NCBI GenBank assembly: GCA_965116395.1
Contig: OZ220684.1
Span: 2,170,001 to 2,234,000, forward strand
Length of the DNA stretch: 64,000 nucleotides
Direction of reading: 5' to 3'
From: Bin5 sp965116395
GTDB lineage: Bacteria > Chloroflexota > Anaerolineae > Caldilineales > Caldilineaceae
Positions 36,160-44,806 of the stretch are shown piece by piece. Every line of letters begins with the position of its first letter. Position 1 is the first letter of the stretch. The notes under the pieces are model-generated. The model was not told the origin of the DNA. It worked only from the letters and a program-made list of their open reading frames with translations, and searched no databases. The translations under genes and the position numbers were made by a program.

Positions 36160-36441
36160 CTATGCCCATCCATCCCGAAATGTGCGATCTCTACCTCTGA
36201 CTGGCCCGCTATCAGCAGGCGCAACTGTTCCGAGCGCGCCAGTAGCACCGTACCCGTACTTCTCAACCAGAATTCCCTGGCTATCCTGCCTGTGCGAGAG
36301 GTGGTTCTCGGCGTCCCACACCGGCGAATGACAGCTGGGCAGCCCCCTGCTGCGCACGGCCATATTGCCGCTGGGGTTGTAATGTACGCGGCCAGCGGTA
36401 TCGATGCAGCCGGCCGCCTTTCCTGCCCCTTGGCTTGCCAC
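36160..36441 (-). pseudogene. Remnant of RHS/YD-repeat protein gene
   Basis: The minus strand encodes ...AGRVHYNPSGNMAVRSRG and SPVWDAENHLSHRQDSQG...KYGYGATGA. These match the YD-repeat logic of RHS proteins (YNxxGNM, then L-WDAEN-L, then Y-YD-G). The end is disrupted, and another frame continues with LRLLIAG-like codons. No start or continuous gene is present. It is a short relic of a large RHS toxin/shell gene or C-terminal tip cassette. Confidence 0.5.
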
Positions 36442-36600
36442 ATCAACCTGTGAGAGTCACGTTCGGCGCCGACATTTCTGATTCGGGAGGATAATGTCCC
36501 GAAACCGGTAGATCGCGGCGGGACAAGGCGCGCCCGCGCAAGGTAGTCTATAGAGTAAGAACTTTATCAATGACGCATTTCCACGCAGGAGAATCCAGCT

Positions 36601-38064
36601 GTGATAAAAACTTTCACGCTCGGGCTTCTATTTTTCCTCGGCGGAGCTGCCGTCTTGAATCTCTCCTCTTTCGCGATAAGGCCTTCCCTTACCCCATCTT
36701 CAGAATCCTCCCCGCCAGTAATCGGCGAAGAACCTGCTCTGAAACAGCATATCAGCCAGGAAGAGATCGAAGCGGGCCGCTTCACTCTCGAAGAGCTGCT
36801 CAGGCACGGACGCGCCGTCTTCACCGCCAGTTTCAACACACTTGACGGCGCAGGCCGTCCTGAGCTGACAGGAACAGGCCAGCCGCGCAAGAGGCGGATG
36901 ATGCCGGACAACTTCAATCGCATCTCAGCGCCTGACGCAAACTCATGTTCGGGCTGCCACAATCTCCCCACCACAGGCGGCGGCGGTGACAACGTGGCCA
37001 ATGTGTTCGTATTGGGACAACAGAACCCCTTCGTCAACTTCGATGGCGACCCGGTAGAGAATGGGCCGAATCAGACCCTTAAGACTGTGGGCAACGAACG
37101 CAGCACAGTCAGCGTTTTCGGCGCCGGCTTCATCGAACTGCTGGCCCGTGAGATGACGACCGATCTGCATGCTCTGCGCGCGTCGGCGCTCAGCCAAGCC
37201 ATCAGCACAGGCCGGGAGACCACCGTCGAACTGGTGACCAAGGGGGTCCATTTCGGCACGCTCACATGCTATCCTGACGGCACAGTAGACACCTCCCGGG
37301 TCGAAGGCGTGGATGCCGACCTGATCATCCGCCCCTTTCATCAGAAAGGCGCGGTGGTGTCCCTGCGCGAGTTTTCCAACAACGCCACGAATCATCACCA
37401 CGGTATGCTGTCGACCGAGCGGTTCGGCGAGGACAATGACCTGGACGGCGACGGCCGCGTAACTGAGTTGACCGTGGGTGATATCACCGCCCTGACCCTG
37501 TTCCAGGCAACGCTGCCCGCACCAATACAGGTGGCGCCCGCTACCCAGGCCGAAAGAGAGGCTGCTGCGCGCGGGCGCATCGTCTTCGACCAGATCGGCT
37601 GTTCCGAGTGCCACATTCCAGAGATGCCGCTCGCCAGCCTTGAATTCGTCGAACCGGGCCCGTACAATCCGCAGAACAACCTGCGGCCCGAGGATGTCAA
37701 TGCTACCTACCAGGTCGACCTGTCGCCCTACATAGAGAACGTGAAACAGGACGAAGAAGGAAACTTCCTCATCCCTGTCTTTACCGACCTGAAAAGGCAC
37801 GATATGGGTGCGTTTCTCGACAATGAGGCAATTGTGCAGGGAGGGATCCCTACGCAGTTCTGGCTGACGAGAAAGTTGTGGGGCTTCGCTTCGGAGCCAC
37901 CCTACCTGCACCATGGACGGGCCACATTGATCTCCGAAGCCATCCTGGCGCACGGCGGCGAAGCGCTGAAGCAAAGGAACGCATTTGCCAACCTGGAGCA
38001 GGCGCAGCAGGCGGAGTTACTGGAATTCCTTCTGACTCTTCAAATAGAAGGCGGCGAGCAGTAG
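36601..38064 (+). CDS. Di-haem oxidoreductase, DHOR-type c-type cytochrome
   Basis: A 487-residue exported cytochrome. The signal-type N-terminus TFTLGLLFFLGGAAVLNL is followed by two CxxCH haem sites, NSCSGCHNLP (about residue 118) and GCSECHIPEM (about 340). The C-terminal LKRHDMGAFLDN, LWGFASEPPYLHHGRAT and AILAHGGEALKQR match the DHOR/thiol-oxidoreductase-like family related to MauG and di-haem peroxidases. It probably carries out periplasmic electron transfer or peroxidation. The start is GTG with AGGAG 9 bases upstream. It is an isolated intact gene in a stretch full of relics. Confidence 0.88.
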   Translation: MIKTFTLGLLFFLGGAAVLNLSSFAIRPSLTPSSESSPPVIGEEPALKQHISQEEIEAGRFTLEELLRHGRAVFTASFNTLDGAGRPELTGTGQPRKRRMMPDNFNRISAPDANSCSGCHNLPTTGGGGDNVANVFVLGQQNPFVNFDGDPVENGPNQTLKTVGNERSTVSVFGAGFIELLAREMTTDLHALRASALSQAISTGRETTVELVTKGVHFGTLTCYPDGTVDTSRVEGVDADLIIRPFHQKGAVVSLREFSNNATNHHHGMLSTERFGEDNDLDGDGRVTELTVGDITALTLFQATLPAPIQVAPATQAEREAAARGRIVFDQIGCSECHIPEMPLASLEFVEPGPYNPQNNLRPEDVNATYQVDLSPYIENVKQDEEGNFLIPVFTDLKRHDMGAFLDNEAIVQGGIPTQFWLTRKLWGFASEPPYLHHGRATLISEAILAHGGEALKQRNAFANLEQAQQAELLEFLLTLQIEGGEQ

Positions 38065-38139
38065 ACGGTCGTTGCCCTCCGAGAGGAAGAGAAAGGCGAC
38101 AGAGGAACGACGCGGACAGACGCGTGTATTAGCCAACCG

Positions 38140-38338
38140 CTACCCACACAAATCCTCGATCAGCCGCGTATAAATCTCCACCGCCTCATGTAACTGCTCG
38201 ACCGCGATCCACTCGCCGACCGTGTGGGCCTGGTCGATGTTGCCGGGACCGAGCACCAGCGCGTCCATATACTCCTGATAGCACGACGCTTCAGTGCCGT
38301 AGGGGACTGTCACCGCACGCGGCGCGCCGGTCGCACGG
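38140..38338 (-). pseudogene. 3' fragment of an M20 peptidase gene (third copy)
   Basis: The minus strand encodes the last ~65 residues of an M20 peptidase: VTVPYGTEASCYQEYMDAL, VLGPGNIDQAHTVGEW and a final DLCG. It is nearly identical to the C-termini of the tandem genes at 41339 and 42539. Homology stops abruptly at about 38338, after which unrelated sequence leads to the DUF433 gene. It is a truncated duplicate separated from the parents by 3 kb and an IS element. Confidence 0.88.
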
Positions 38339-38429
38339 AATCGCTCTGGTGGAGCGGCCGGATGCGGCGTATGGGCATATGCGGGAACTGAACGCGGTGG
38401 TGTGTGAGGGGTGAGCCACAGGTGAACAG

Positions 38430-38642
38430 CTACATCGAAATCTGCACCGCGTCCAGAGAAGCTCCATAGTCAAAACAGGCAAGGATATCTTCGCGCGATA
38501 TAGAGGGATATTCCTGGAGGATGTCTTCGACGCTATCGCCGCAAGCAAGCATACGCAGGATTTGATAAACGGGAATGCGTGTCCCCTGGATACAGGCCTG
38601 TCCGTGACACACTTGGGGGTCAAAGGTAATCCACTCGTTCAT
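38430..38642 (-). CDS. DUF433 protein (putative antitoxin-like)
   Basis: A 70-residue protein with the DUF433 core: CHGQACIQGTRIPVYQIL, then GDSVEDILQEYPSISREDI and a final helix. The fold is a winged-helix-like domain, and members are frequently the small partner of DUF5615 PIN-like putative toxins (VapC-type). No DUF5615 gene follows; instead a truncated M20 fragment lies downstream, so the partner may have been lost. AAGGA lies 7 bases before the ATG. It represents the empty-site version of the gene broken by a MITE at 34184-34692. Confidence 0.88.
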   Translation of the reverse strand: MNEWITFDPQVCHGQACIQGTRIPVYQILRMLACGDSVEDILQEYPSISREDILACFDYGASLDAVQISM

Positions 38643-38897
38643 TGTTTCATCCTTCAGGGAACGTGGCCATATTTCGATCGGACTGGCGCTCCGGTCTGAG
38701 AGATACTATGTAGCAGTCTTTTGTTGCCAATTGAAAGGTTTGGACACGATGTACGTGACTTCGTAACCGGACAGTTGGGAGCCAGGGAGACAATGCCAGG
38801 GGCAACGCCAATCCCCGCGCCCGCGACATCGCGCCTATGCGGTTGGACTATCCTGCTTGGAGGTATATCCGGGAAATGGAATTACATTGCTTCACTA

Positions 38898-39362
38898 TTA
38901 TTGCAAGGCTAACCCGACGATCACCAGGATATAGAGCGCGAGTCCCAGATAGGGGAGAATCAGCAGCCATCGAATTCTGCGCAGTTCTTTACGGACTTCG
39001 CGGTTTACGACTGCGTTGAGTAGCCAGGGGGCGACGTCAGACGCACTGGTGTGCATCAGGACACGTTCGGCTCCTATACTCTCTTTCATCCCTACTACAG
39101 GGTTTAGTTGGATTTCGAAAATGGGCGGTTCCGCTACATGAAAGATATCTGTTTTGTGCTCTACGTTTCCGAGCACCTGGCCCATTGCAAGGGCAGAGAT
39201 AGTCATTCTGTCTGTTTTCCAATGTCTGATGTAGTGAAACTGAGCATCGGAAGTGTCGTCATAGTCGGTCGGAGCACTATCTGCATTTATAGCAGAGTCA
39301 TCATTGGCTTTCGGAGCTTGTTCGACGGAGCTTGAGGATTCTTCTGGATTGATTTCGTTCAT
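38898..39362 (-). CDS. Hypothetical protein with C-terminal membrane anchor
   Basis: A 154-residue protein I do not recognise. The first 45 residues are acidic and Ser/Asp-rich (low complexity). The middle has MTISALAMGQVLGNVEHKTD and IFEIQLNPVVGM. The last ~25 residues form one hydrophobic helix (WLLILPYLGLALYILVIVGL), suggesting a tail-anchored protein with a cytoplasmic domain. The frame is open to 39452; the ATG at 39362 has a G-rich site upstream. It sits between gene relics. Confidence 0.55.
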   Translation of the reverse strand: MNEINPEESSSSVEQAPKANDDSAINADSAPTDYDDTSDAQFHYIRHWKTDRMTISALAMGQVLGNVEHKTDIFHVAEPPIFEIQLNPVVGMKESIGAERVLMHTSASDVAPWLLNAVVNREVRKELRRIRWLLILPYLGLALYILVIVGLALQ

Positions 39363-39547
39363 AGGGTGCCCCTTTGTTGGAAGAAGGTAGATGGGTGCCA
39401 CCATAGCGCCTATAAACCTGATACTAGCCAGCAAGGGGACGCAGAGCGCCATCGCTTCTGGAGAAAATTCTTGCTATTTGGTTACAAAAGCAGTGGTAGA
39501 ATCCAGTCTACTCAAAGCAAGAGGGTGTGACAAACGGGGGGAAAGGA

Positions 39548-39661
39548 GGCGTGAATCTCGTGTTCGCTCGATAACTGGCTAATCGTCTTAATGCCTTCAA
39601 GCGCTTCCAGCGCAACCCGAAACTTGAAGGCCGCCGCGTGTCGCCGCCGTTTCTTGACCAT
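39548..39661 (-). pseudogene. IS3-family orfA fragment
   Basis: The minus strand from the ATG at 39661 encodes about 38 residues of an IS3/IS150-like OrfA: KKRRRHAAAFKFRVALEALE and GIKTISQLSSEHEIH, the N-terminal helix-turn-helix. After that the homology ends. An inverted repeat (gtgtataatggaataatacac) lies just upstream. It is unrelated to the IS3 copy at 39920. Confidence 0.75.
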
Positions 39662-39782
39662 CGTGCTGCCCCTCCACAGGCTTGGTGTATTATTCCATTA
39701 TACACCATAGCTCGTGGTCCGGTCCGGCTTTTTGGGACCACTTCAGGGAACTAGGGAGGCGAAAACGGCGAAGGGTGGGGAT

Positions 39783-39919
39783 GGTGAGGTTGTGTTCAGA
39801 GTCTATTCATTAGGTGTCGCTACGAATAGGGATGTTCTGGCTTATTCGTTTGACTTGAATATGCTGCAAGACCGAGTTCGCACATTTGTCGAGATATACA
39901 ACAGTACTGTTAATCGCAA
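39783..39919 (+). pseudogene. Fragment resembling a type ISP/helicase-methylase restriction enzyme
   Basis: The plus frame reads GEVVFRVYSLGVATNRDVLAY followed by RVRTFVEIYN. The pattern F-x3-S-x-GVxTNRD-x3-Y is characteristic of the C-terminal target-recognition part of type ISP and related helicase-methylase restriction-modification enzymes. The fragment ends exactly at the IS3 boundary at 39920, and no continuation was recognised after 41146. It appears to be the last piece of a lost restriction gene, cut by the IS. Confidence 0.5.
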
Positions 39920-39982
39920 TGACCTGCCCCCAAAAACTGGTCCAGTTAATATGTTAGAATTGGGCCATAGAAAGGGGGAAAC

Positions 39983-40261
39983 ATGGCTAAGAGGAGACAT
40001 ACGCCGGAGCAGGTAATCAAAAAGCTCAGAGAGGCTGAGGTGGCGCTAGCCGAGGGCGGCACAGTGGCTGAGGCTGCGCGCCGGATAGGCGTGACCGAGC
40101 AGACCTTCTATCGGTGGCGCAGCGAGTATGGGGGTCTCAGGATCGACCAGGCCAGGCGCCTGAAGCGTCTGGAGTTGGAGAACAGCCGTCTGAAGAGAGC
40201 GGTGGCGGAGCTGACGCTGGACAACCAGATACTGCGGGAGGCGTCTGAGGGAAACTTCTGA
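39983..40261 (+). CDS. IS3-family transposase OrfA
   Basis: A 92-residue protein opening MAKRRHTPEQVIKKLREAEV, with helix-turn-helix GGTVAEAARRIGVTEQTFYRW and a leucine-zipper-like tail (LKRLELENSRLKRAVAEL). It binds the element ends and normally joins OrfB by programmed frameshifting. GGGGG lies just before the ATG. It is intact. Confidence 0.92.
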   Translation: MAKRRHTPEQVIKKLREAEVALAEGGTVAEAARRIGVTEQTFYRWRSEYGGLRIDQARRLKRLELENSRLKRAVAELTLDNQILREASEGNF

Positions 40262-41117
40262 GTCCTTCACGTCGTCGCCAGTGCGTTGACCACGTGAAGG
40301 CGCGCTTTGGGGTTTCGGAGCGACGCGCCTGCCGGGTGCTGGGTCATCCTCGCTCCACACAGCGATACAAGCCAAGCCCTGCGGACGATGAGAAGGCGTT
40401 GACTGAGGAGATCGTGGAGTTGGCCAGTCAGTTCGGCAGGTACGGCTACCGTCGGATCACCGCCCTTCTGAGGCATCGCGGCTGGCATGTGAACCACAAG
40501 CGTGTAGAGCGGATTTGGCGACGTGAAGGGCTTAGGTACCGGCGAAGCAACCGAAGAGAGGGCGTCTGTGGTTCAATGACGGCTCGTGTGTGCGTCTGCG
40601 GCCTGCGTGGAAGGACCATGTGTGGGCCTACGACTTCGTGTATCTGAGGCTCCATGACGGCACAGGAGTGCGGTTGCTGACCGTCATCGACGAATACAGC
40701 AGGGAGTGTCTGGCGATCCAGGCTGCCCGCAGCATGCGGTCTGCCGATGTGATAGAGGCGCTGGCCGAGTTGATGGTGTTCAGAAGCGTGCCCGACCATA
40801 TTCGGTCGGACAACGGGCCGGCGTTTACGGCCCGGGCTGTGCGCGAGTGGCTTGGGCGGGTGGGAGCCAGGACGCTCTATATCGAACCTGGGTCGCCGTG
40901 GGAAAATGGCTACATCGAGAGTTTCAACGGGAAGTTGAGGGACGAGCTGCTGGACAGGGAGCTCTTCTATACGTTGCTGGAGGTGCGCGTGTTGACGGAG
41001 CGCTACAGACGGACTTACAACCGGATCAGACCGCACAGTTCTCTGGGCTACCGGCCGCCGGCGCCTGAGGCCCTCTTGCCTGCCGACCCTGTCCCCGTGC
41101 CTGTTGGACTAACATAA
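40258..41117 (+). pseudogene. IS3-family transposase OrfB, broken by a frameshift
   Basis: The first part (LSPSRRRQCVDHVKARFGV to RREGLRYRR) reads in one frame, and from about 40543 the product continues in another (KQPKRGRLWFNDGSCVRLRP). The DDE catalytic residues are present: AYDFVYLR, HIRSDNGPAF and ENGYIESFNGK. The shift sits in the linker before the catalytic core, at cggcgaagcaa, where one lost or two added bases explain it. This is not the usual orfA/orfB frameshift site, so the copy is probably inactive. Confidence 0.82.
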
Positions 41118-41338
41118 CAAGTGGTACAAACATCGGGGGCAGGTCACTCTGGAAAATAACATTGCCGGCATTTCACTCTCCCCAATTTTTCCCCTGAATC
41201 TGGAAAGAACATCGTAAGCCCCGAACTGTTCATTGCCTGAGGTAATGGTTATAGTCAGCCACCGTTTACATCAAGATTGGAGGAGAGATGGATAATGTTC
41301 AAATAGTAATTTAGCCGCCAAATGACCTGGACCACCCA

Positions 41339-42451
41339 CTACCCACACAACTCCCCAATCAACCGCGTATAAATCTCCACCGCCTCATGTAACTGCTCGA
41401 CCGCGATCCACTCGCCGACCGTGTGGGCCTGGTCGATGTTGCCGGGGCCGAGCACCAGCGCGTCCATATACTCCTGATAGCACGACGCTTCAGTGCCGTA
41501 CGGAACGGTCACCGCCCGCGCCGCGCCGGTGGCGCGGCAGGCCGCATGCGCCAGCGGGCCGTCCGCGTCGGCAAAAAACGGGCCGCCGCCGCTGTGGACC
41601 GCGTCCAGACCGTGGGCTTCCGCTCGCTCCACGACCATTTGCATCGCTTCCTCGAAACAGGCGTCGGGCATGGCCCGCAGTTTGAGGGTGGCGACGGTTC
41701 GCGCTGCGGTCACATTGGAGGCGGTGCCGCCGTCATTGATCACCAGGTTGAAGCCGTTTGTGGGCGGGTCGAAGAGCGGGGTCTGGAAGCGTTCTTCCGT
41801 GCGGAAGGTCTTAGCCAGCTCCGCCATCTCCGCCAGGAACGGGGCGATCTTGAAGTTGGCCGACTCGCCTTTGTCGGTGCTGGTGTGCGCGGCCACCCCG
41901 TGCGCGGTGGCGATTATGCTGCCGCCCCCCTTGTGCGCATAGACCGGCTGCAGCTGCGATGGCTCGCAGACGATGCAGTATTGGGGCCAGCCGCCCGTCA
42001 ATGTCTGCGAGCGTACGACGATATCGTGCGCGCCGGTGTGTCCCCGCTCCTCGTCCGAGGTGACGGCGATGACCAGCGGCCGCTCCAGATCAGCAGCGTT
42101 GAAGCGGCAGGCCGCTGCAATCGACGCCGCCAGGGGGCCCTTCATATCGGCCGAGCCGCGGCCCACCAGGCGTCCATCTTCCAGCACCGGCGTGAACGGC
42201 TCCCAGCCGGCGTCGCCCGGCACCGTGTCCGAATGGCTGAACAGGCCCAGCCCGCCTTCTCCGGCGCCCTTTTTCGCGACCAGGCTGACCTTCTCCACGT
42301 CGAACTGGTCAATGTAGGACAGCTCCTCGACCGCGAAGCCGCCTTCCTCCAGCACCCCGCGCAGAAAATCGGAGATCGCCCGATTGCTCGTCGGCGTCTC
42401 CGAGGGCATTGCGATCAGTTCACTGGTAAGTTCGACAACGTCGATCTCCAT
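41339..42451 (-). CDS. M20 family metallopeptidase / acetylornithine deacetylase-like, copy A
   Basis: A 370-residue di-zinc hydrolase of the ArgE/DapE type. LFSHSDTVPGDAGWEPF carries the first His and catalytic Asp, GRGSADMKGPLA the bridging Asp, VTSDEERGHTGAHD the catalytic Glu pair, and the C-terminal AHTVGEW the final His. Family members deacylate N-acyl amino acids (acetylornithine, succinyl-diaminopimelate) or small peptides. No arginine genes are nearby, so a catabolic role is as likely. It lies 87 bp after a close paralogue in the same orientation, and a truncated third copy is at 38140. Confidence 0.92.
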   Translation of the reverse strand: MEIDVVELTSELIAMPSETPTSNRAISDFLRGVLEEGGFAVEELSYIDQFDVEKVSLVAKKGAGEGGLGLFSHSDTVPGDAGWEPFTPVLEDGRLVGRGSADMKGPLAASIAAACRFNAADLERPLVIAVTSDEERGHTGAHDIVVRSQTLTGGWPQYCIVCEPSQLQPVYAHKGGGSIIATAHGVAAHTSTDKGESANFKIAPFLAEMAELAKTFRTEERFQTPLFDPPTNGFNLVINDGGTASNVTAARTVATLKLRAMPDACFEEAMQMVVERAEAHGLDAVHSGGGPFFADADGPLAHAACRATGAARAVTVPYGTEASCYQEYMDALVLGPGNIDQAHTVGEWIAVEQLHEAVEIYTRLIGELCG

Positions 42452-42538
42452 GGCACTGCCCTTTCTTATCGGATTTTCTATCGTGCAGCTCCGAAAAAGC
42501 CCCGCACTCAGGGCGACCAGCGGCCCACCTGCTGATTA

Positions 42539-43651
42539 CTACCCACAAAGATCCTCGATCAGCCGCGAGTACACCTCCACCGCCCCCTGCAACTGCTCGA
42601 CCGCGATCCACTCGCCGACCGTATGGGCCTGCGCAATGTTGCCGGGCCCGAGCACCAGCGCTTCCGCATACTTCTGATAACACTCGGCCTCAGTGCCGTA
42701 GGGCACGGTGACCGCTTCCGGCGCGCCGGTCGCACGGCAGGCTGCCTGCGCCAGCGGGCCGTCCGCAGTGGCGAAGAACGGGCTGATGCTCCAATGCTCC
42801 ACCTCCAGGCCGTGCGCTTCCCCCCGCCCCACAACCATCTGCACCGCTTCTTCGAAGCAGGCGTCGGGCATGGCGCGAATACTCAGGCGGACCACTGTAC
42901 GCGCCGCGGTTACGTTGGTGGCGGTATCGCCGTCGCTGATCACCATGTTGAAGCCGTTCGTTGGCGGGTCGAAGAGCGGATTCTGGAAGCGTTTCTCGCT
43001 GCGGAAAACCTGTACAAGATCGGCCATTTCGGCGAGAAAGGGGGCGATCTTAAAGTTGGCTGACTCGCCCCTGTCGGTGCTGGTATGCGCGGCGAACCCC
43101 CGCGCCGTGACCGTGATGCCGGCGCCGCCCTTATGCGCATAGACCGGCTGCAACTCGGTCGGTTCACAGACGATGCAGTATTGGGGCCAGCCGCTCGTCA
43201 ACGTCTGCGAGCGGATAACGACGTCGTGCGCGCCGACATGTCCCCCCTCCTCATCCGCGGTGACGACGATCACAAGCGGCTGCTTCAGGTCGTCGTCCTT
43301 GTAGCGGCAGGCCGCGGCAATCGACGCCGCCAGAGGACCCTTCATGTCGGCAGAGCCGCGTCCCACCAGGCGTCCATTTTCCAGCGCCGGCGTGAACGGC
43401 TCCCAGCCGACGTCGCCCGGCACCGTGTCCGAATGGCTGAACAGGCCCAGCCCGCCGGCCCCCGCGCCCCTCTTGGCGACCAGGCTGACCTTTTCCTCAT
43501 CGGACGGGTCGATATAGGTGACTTCCTCGACATCGAAGCCGCCCTCCTCCAGCACCCCGCGCAGAAAATCGGAGATCGGCCGGTTGCTCGTGGGCGTCTC
43601 CGAGGGCATTGCGATCAGTTCACTGGCAAGTTCGACAACGTCGATGTTCAT
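42539..43651 (-). CDS. M20 family metallopeptidase / acetylornithine deacetylase-like, copy B
   Basis: The same length (370 residues) and the same motifs as copy A: HSDTVPGDVGWEPF, GRGSADMKG, VTADEEGGHVGAHD and AHTVGEW. The proteins differ mainly in the dimerisation domain and the substrate-side loops (for example WSISPFFATADG against HSGGGPFFADADG), suggesting a tandem duplication with some change of specificity. AAGGG precedes the ATG at 7 bases. The PLP enzyme gene lies 34 bp further upstream, so the three may form one operon. Confidence 0.92.
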   Translation of the reverse strand: MNIDVVELASELIAMPSETPTSNRPISDFLRGVLEEGGFDVEEVTYIDPSDEEKVSLVAKRGAGAGGLGLFSHSDTVPGDVGWEPFTPALENGRLVGRGSADMKGPLAASIAAACRYKDDDLKQPLVIVVTADEEGGHVGAHDVVIRSQTLTSGWPQYCIVCEPTELQPVYAHKGGAGITVTARGFAAHTSTDRGESANFKIAPFLAEMADLVQVFRSEKRFQNPLFDPPTNGFNMVISDGDTATNVTAARTVVRLSIRAMPDACFEEAVQMVVGRGEAHGLEVEHWSISPFFATADGPLAQAACRATGAPEAVTVPYGTEAECYQKYAEALVLGPGNIAQAHTVGEWIAVEQLQGAVEVYSRLIEDLCG

Positions 43652-43684
43652 GGCACTGCCCTTTCTCTGCTTTATCCGTTTAGG

Positions 43685-44773
43685 TTACCTCAGCTTCCCC
43701 CGCCCGCTCACCGGCCACACCGTCTCCACAACGCCTTTGCGTACACCGTACATCGCATCGTGCAGGAAGACCGTCGCATCGCCGTAGCCGACGATGAAAT
43801 CCAGCACGTCGCCAACCTGTACGCTCTTGTTCGGCTCGGAGAGCGTGATCACCCCGTGCTCCGCCGAAGCCGCGATGTCGACCACGTTTTCCAGGCTGAC
43901 TGCTTTAGGCTGCCGTTCCATGCCGGGCAGCGTCTTGAAGCCGGCGTCGGTGATGATGCGGTCAGGCGCGGGCCGGCTCGTGACCACCGCCTGGCCAAAC
44001 AGCGCCGGGTCGGTCGGCACTCCCCACATCTGGTAGGTGGCATCCCCGAAGATCGCGCCCCCGGCCTGGATCTCCGTCACTTCCGGCTGGTGCATCGTTA
44101 CATCCATCGTGCCGCTGCCGCCGCAACTGACGATCTCGATCGGCAGTCCCGCGTCGCGGCAGGCCTGCGCCGACGCCGCCAGCTGTCCGATACACCCCTG
44201 GATCGCCTGCGCGCGCTCGTCCGGATCCTCCAACGACAGCGTATGCCCCTCCCACGCCATCAGCCCGACCAGCCGCAGCCCGTCCTGCTCCTGGACCGCG
44301 CCCGCCAGCGCGACAACCGCCGTGCCGGGTTCTACGCCGGCCCGGTTCATGCCGACATTGAGCTCGACGACAACTGGGATTTCGACGCCGATAGCCTCGG
44401 CGGCCGCGCCGAGCTCCGCCAGCGTCGCCGTGTTGTCCACTGTAACCTTCACGTTCGCGTGTCGCTGCAGCGCGGCCACGCGCGCGTACTTTTGCGCGCC
44501 CACCACCTGATTGGCGATCAGAATGTCGCGCACGCCGGCCGCCGCCATCACCTCCGCTTCGCCCGGCTTCGCGCACGTAACCCCGAGCGCGCCGGCATCG
44601 ATCATCTTATGCGCAATCGCCGGTATCTTTATCCCCTTCGTGTGCGGCCGCCAGTCCACGCCGGCATCCTTGAAGTCGTCCATCAGCAACGCAATGTTGC
44701 TCTCCAATATATCCAGATCCACCCACAGCGTCGGCGTATCCAGCAGCTCTTTCGCACGTCCGATTTCAGTCAT
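43685..44773 (-). CDS. DSD1/D-threonine-aldolase-like PLP enzyme lacking the metal-site HxC
   Basis: A 362-residue fold-type III (alanine-racemase-like) PLP protein. WRPHTKGIK holds the Schiff-base Lys (K46); DAGALGVTCAKPGEAEVM and VELNVGMNRAGVEPG are the usual strands. In characterised D-threonine aldolases and D-serine dehydratases, a His-x-Cys pair near the C-terminus binds the catalytic metal; the matching segment here, DFIVGYGDATVFLHD, has Tyr and Gly at those places. The protein may therefore be metal-free or act as a racemase or another aldolase. GAGGA precedes the ATG. Downstream are the tandem M20 peptidases, suggesting a D-amino-acid or N-acyl-amino-acid pathway. Confidence 0.85.
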   Translation of the reverse strand: MTEIGRAKELLDTPTLWVDLDILESNIALLMDDFKDAGVDWRPHTKGIKIPAIAHKMIDAGALGVTCAKPGEAEVMAAAGVRDILIANQVVGAQKYARVAALQRHANVKVTVDNTATLAELGAAAEAIGVEIPVVVELNVGMNRAGVEPGTAVVALAGAVQEQDGLRLVGLMAWEGHTLSLEDPDERAQAIQGCIGQLAASAQACRDAGLPIEIVSCGGSGTMDVTMHQPEVTEIQAGGAIFGDATYQMWGVPTDPALFGQAVVTSRPAPDRIITDAGFKTLPGMERQPKAVSLENVVDIAASAEHGVITLSEPNKSVQVGDVLDFIVGYGDATVFLHDAMYGVRKGVVETVWPVSGRGKLR

Positions 44774-44806
44774 TAGGTATCCTCATACTCTTATTGCTGT
44801 TATTTC

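Larger units (their letters stand above)
39920..41146 (+). mobile_element. IS3-family element (IS407-group-like), 1227 bp, frameshifted
   Basis: Terminal inverted repeats begin tgacctgcccccaaaaactg at the left and, read inward from the right, tgacctgcccccgatgtttg. It contains orfA and a split orfB. Flanking tetramers (gcaa, ctct) do not match, so no target duplication remains, suggesting rearrangement next to the element. Size and ends fit the IS407 group. Confidence 0.88.
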
